From Pirellulaceae bacterium (GTDB taxonomy: Bacteria; Planctomycetota; Planctomycetia; Pirellulales; Pirellulaceae), in the NCBI GenBank assembly GCA_030744095.1, contig JASLRF010000250.1, positions 1-7,215 on the forward strand: a stretch of 7,215 nucleotides of DNA. Direction: 5' to 3'. Shown piece by piece: positions 7,083 to 7,215 of this stretch. Below the pieces are notes generated by a model, which was not told where the DNA came from, ran no database searches, and saw only the letters and a program-made list of their open reading frames with translations. How positions within the stretch are numbered: the stretch's first letter is position 1; every line of letters starts with the position of its first letter. The position numbers and the translations under genes were made by a program.

Positions 7083-7215
7083 GTGAGAGGTACTGTTCAT
7101 GCCGCAATGATTGGGTTGGGGTTCGGTGCTGAGTTTATTCCGATTTACAAGGCGCATCCGAACGCCAATGTCACGGCGATCTGTCGGCGGAACGAAGCCG
7201 AGCTGAACAAGGCCG
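7083..7215 (+). CDS. Gfo/Idh/MocA-family NAD(P)-dependent oxidoreductase, N-terminal fragment (3' end beyond window)
   Basis: Only the first 44 codons are in the window, but they carry a clear Rossmann nucleotide-binding start. From GTG 7083 the product has the first beta strand (VHAAMIGLG, 5-13), the glycine-rich loop GLGFGA (11-16) and the second strand VTAICRRN (30-37). The phrase GFGAEFIPIYKAHPNA (13-28) is typical of Gfo/Idh/MocA dehydrogenases that oxidise or reduce sugars, inositols and related cyclitols. GTG is preferred for its ribosome binding site and because only about five residues normally precede this strand. ATG 7056 and ATG 7029 are also in frame with no stop between, and 7029 has its own AGGAG. 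The protein appears cytoplasmic, with no signal sequence from the GTG start. Divergence from the XylR-type regulator suggests regulation by it. Substrate cannot be told from this fragment. Confidence 0.82.
   Translation, partial: MRGTVHAAMIGLGFGAEFIPIYKAHPNANVTAICRRNEAELNKA

Noticed and set aside
6797..7107. Two minus-strand open frames (6797-7024 and 6886-7107) in the divergent intergenic region
   Set aside because: They overlap one another and the oxidoreductase start, lack clear ribosome sites, and have compositions typical of chance frames.

Overview
The window looks like part of a carbohydrate-degradation region from a Planctomycetota bacterium (Pirellulaceae/Rhodopirellula-like) or a related PVC-group organism. 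This is inferred from the gene families: two secreted type I sulfatases, an (alpha/alpha)6 glycosidase-like enzyme with discoidin domains, a XylR-type regulator and a Gfo/Idh/MocA oxidoreductase. No rRNA or other phylogenetic marker is present, so the assignment is tentative.

Left block, all on the + strand: the window opens inside a large MGH1/GH63-like glycosidase gene (1-2325) whose 5' end is missing. It carries two tandem F5/8 type C-like domains at its C-terminus. After a 103-base gap comes an arylsulfatase-type sulfatase (2429-4150) with a CCPTR active site. It overlaps by an ATGA junction with a second, iduronate-2-sulfatase-like enzyme (4147-5613) with a CNPSR active site. Both sulfatases have export signals and complete sets of expected catalytic residues.

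Right block: a LacI-sensor/AraC-HTH regulator of the XylR type (5630-6784, - strand) converges on the second sulfatase with only 16 bases between stop codons. A 298-base divergent intergenic region (6785-7082) separates it from the first 44 codons of a Gfo/Idh/MocA oxidoreductase on the + strand (7083 to the window end). That region holds an 11-base direct repeat and a 9-base inverted repeat placed next to each other, a plausible operator arrangement.

Working model (inference): the exported sulfatases strip sulfate esters from a polysaccharide and the glycosidase cuts the backbone or side chains. The regulator senses a released sugar and controls itself and the oxidoreductase, which would process that sugar in the cytoplasm. 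The enzyme families are all known. The substrate and the exact combination are what is unresolved. No mobile element, CRISPR array, tRNA or rRNA was seen.
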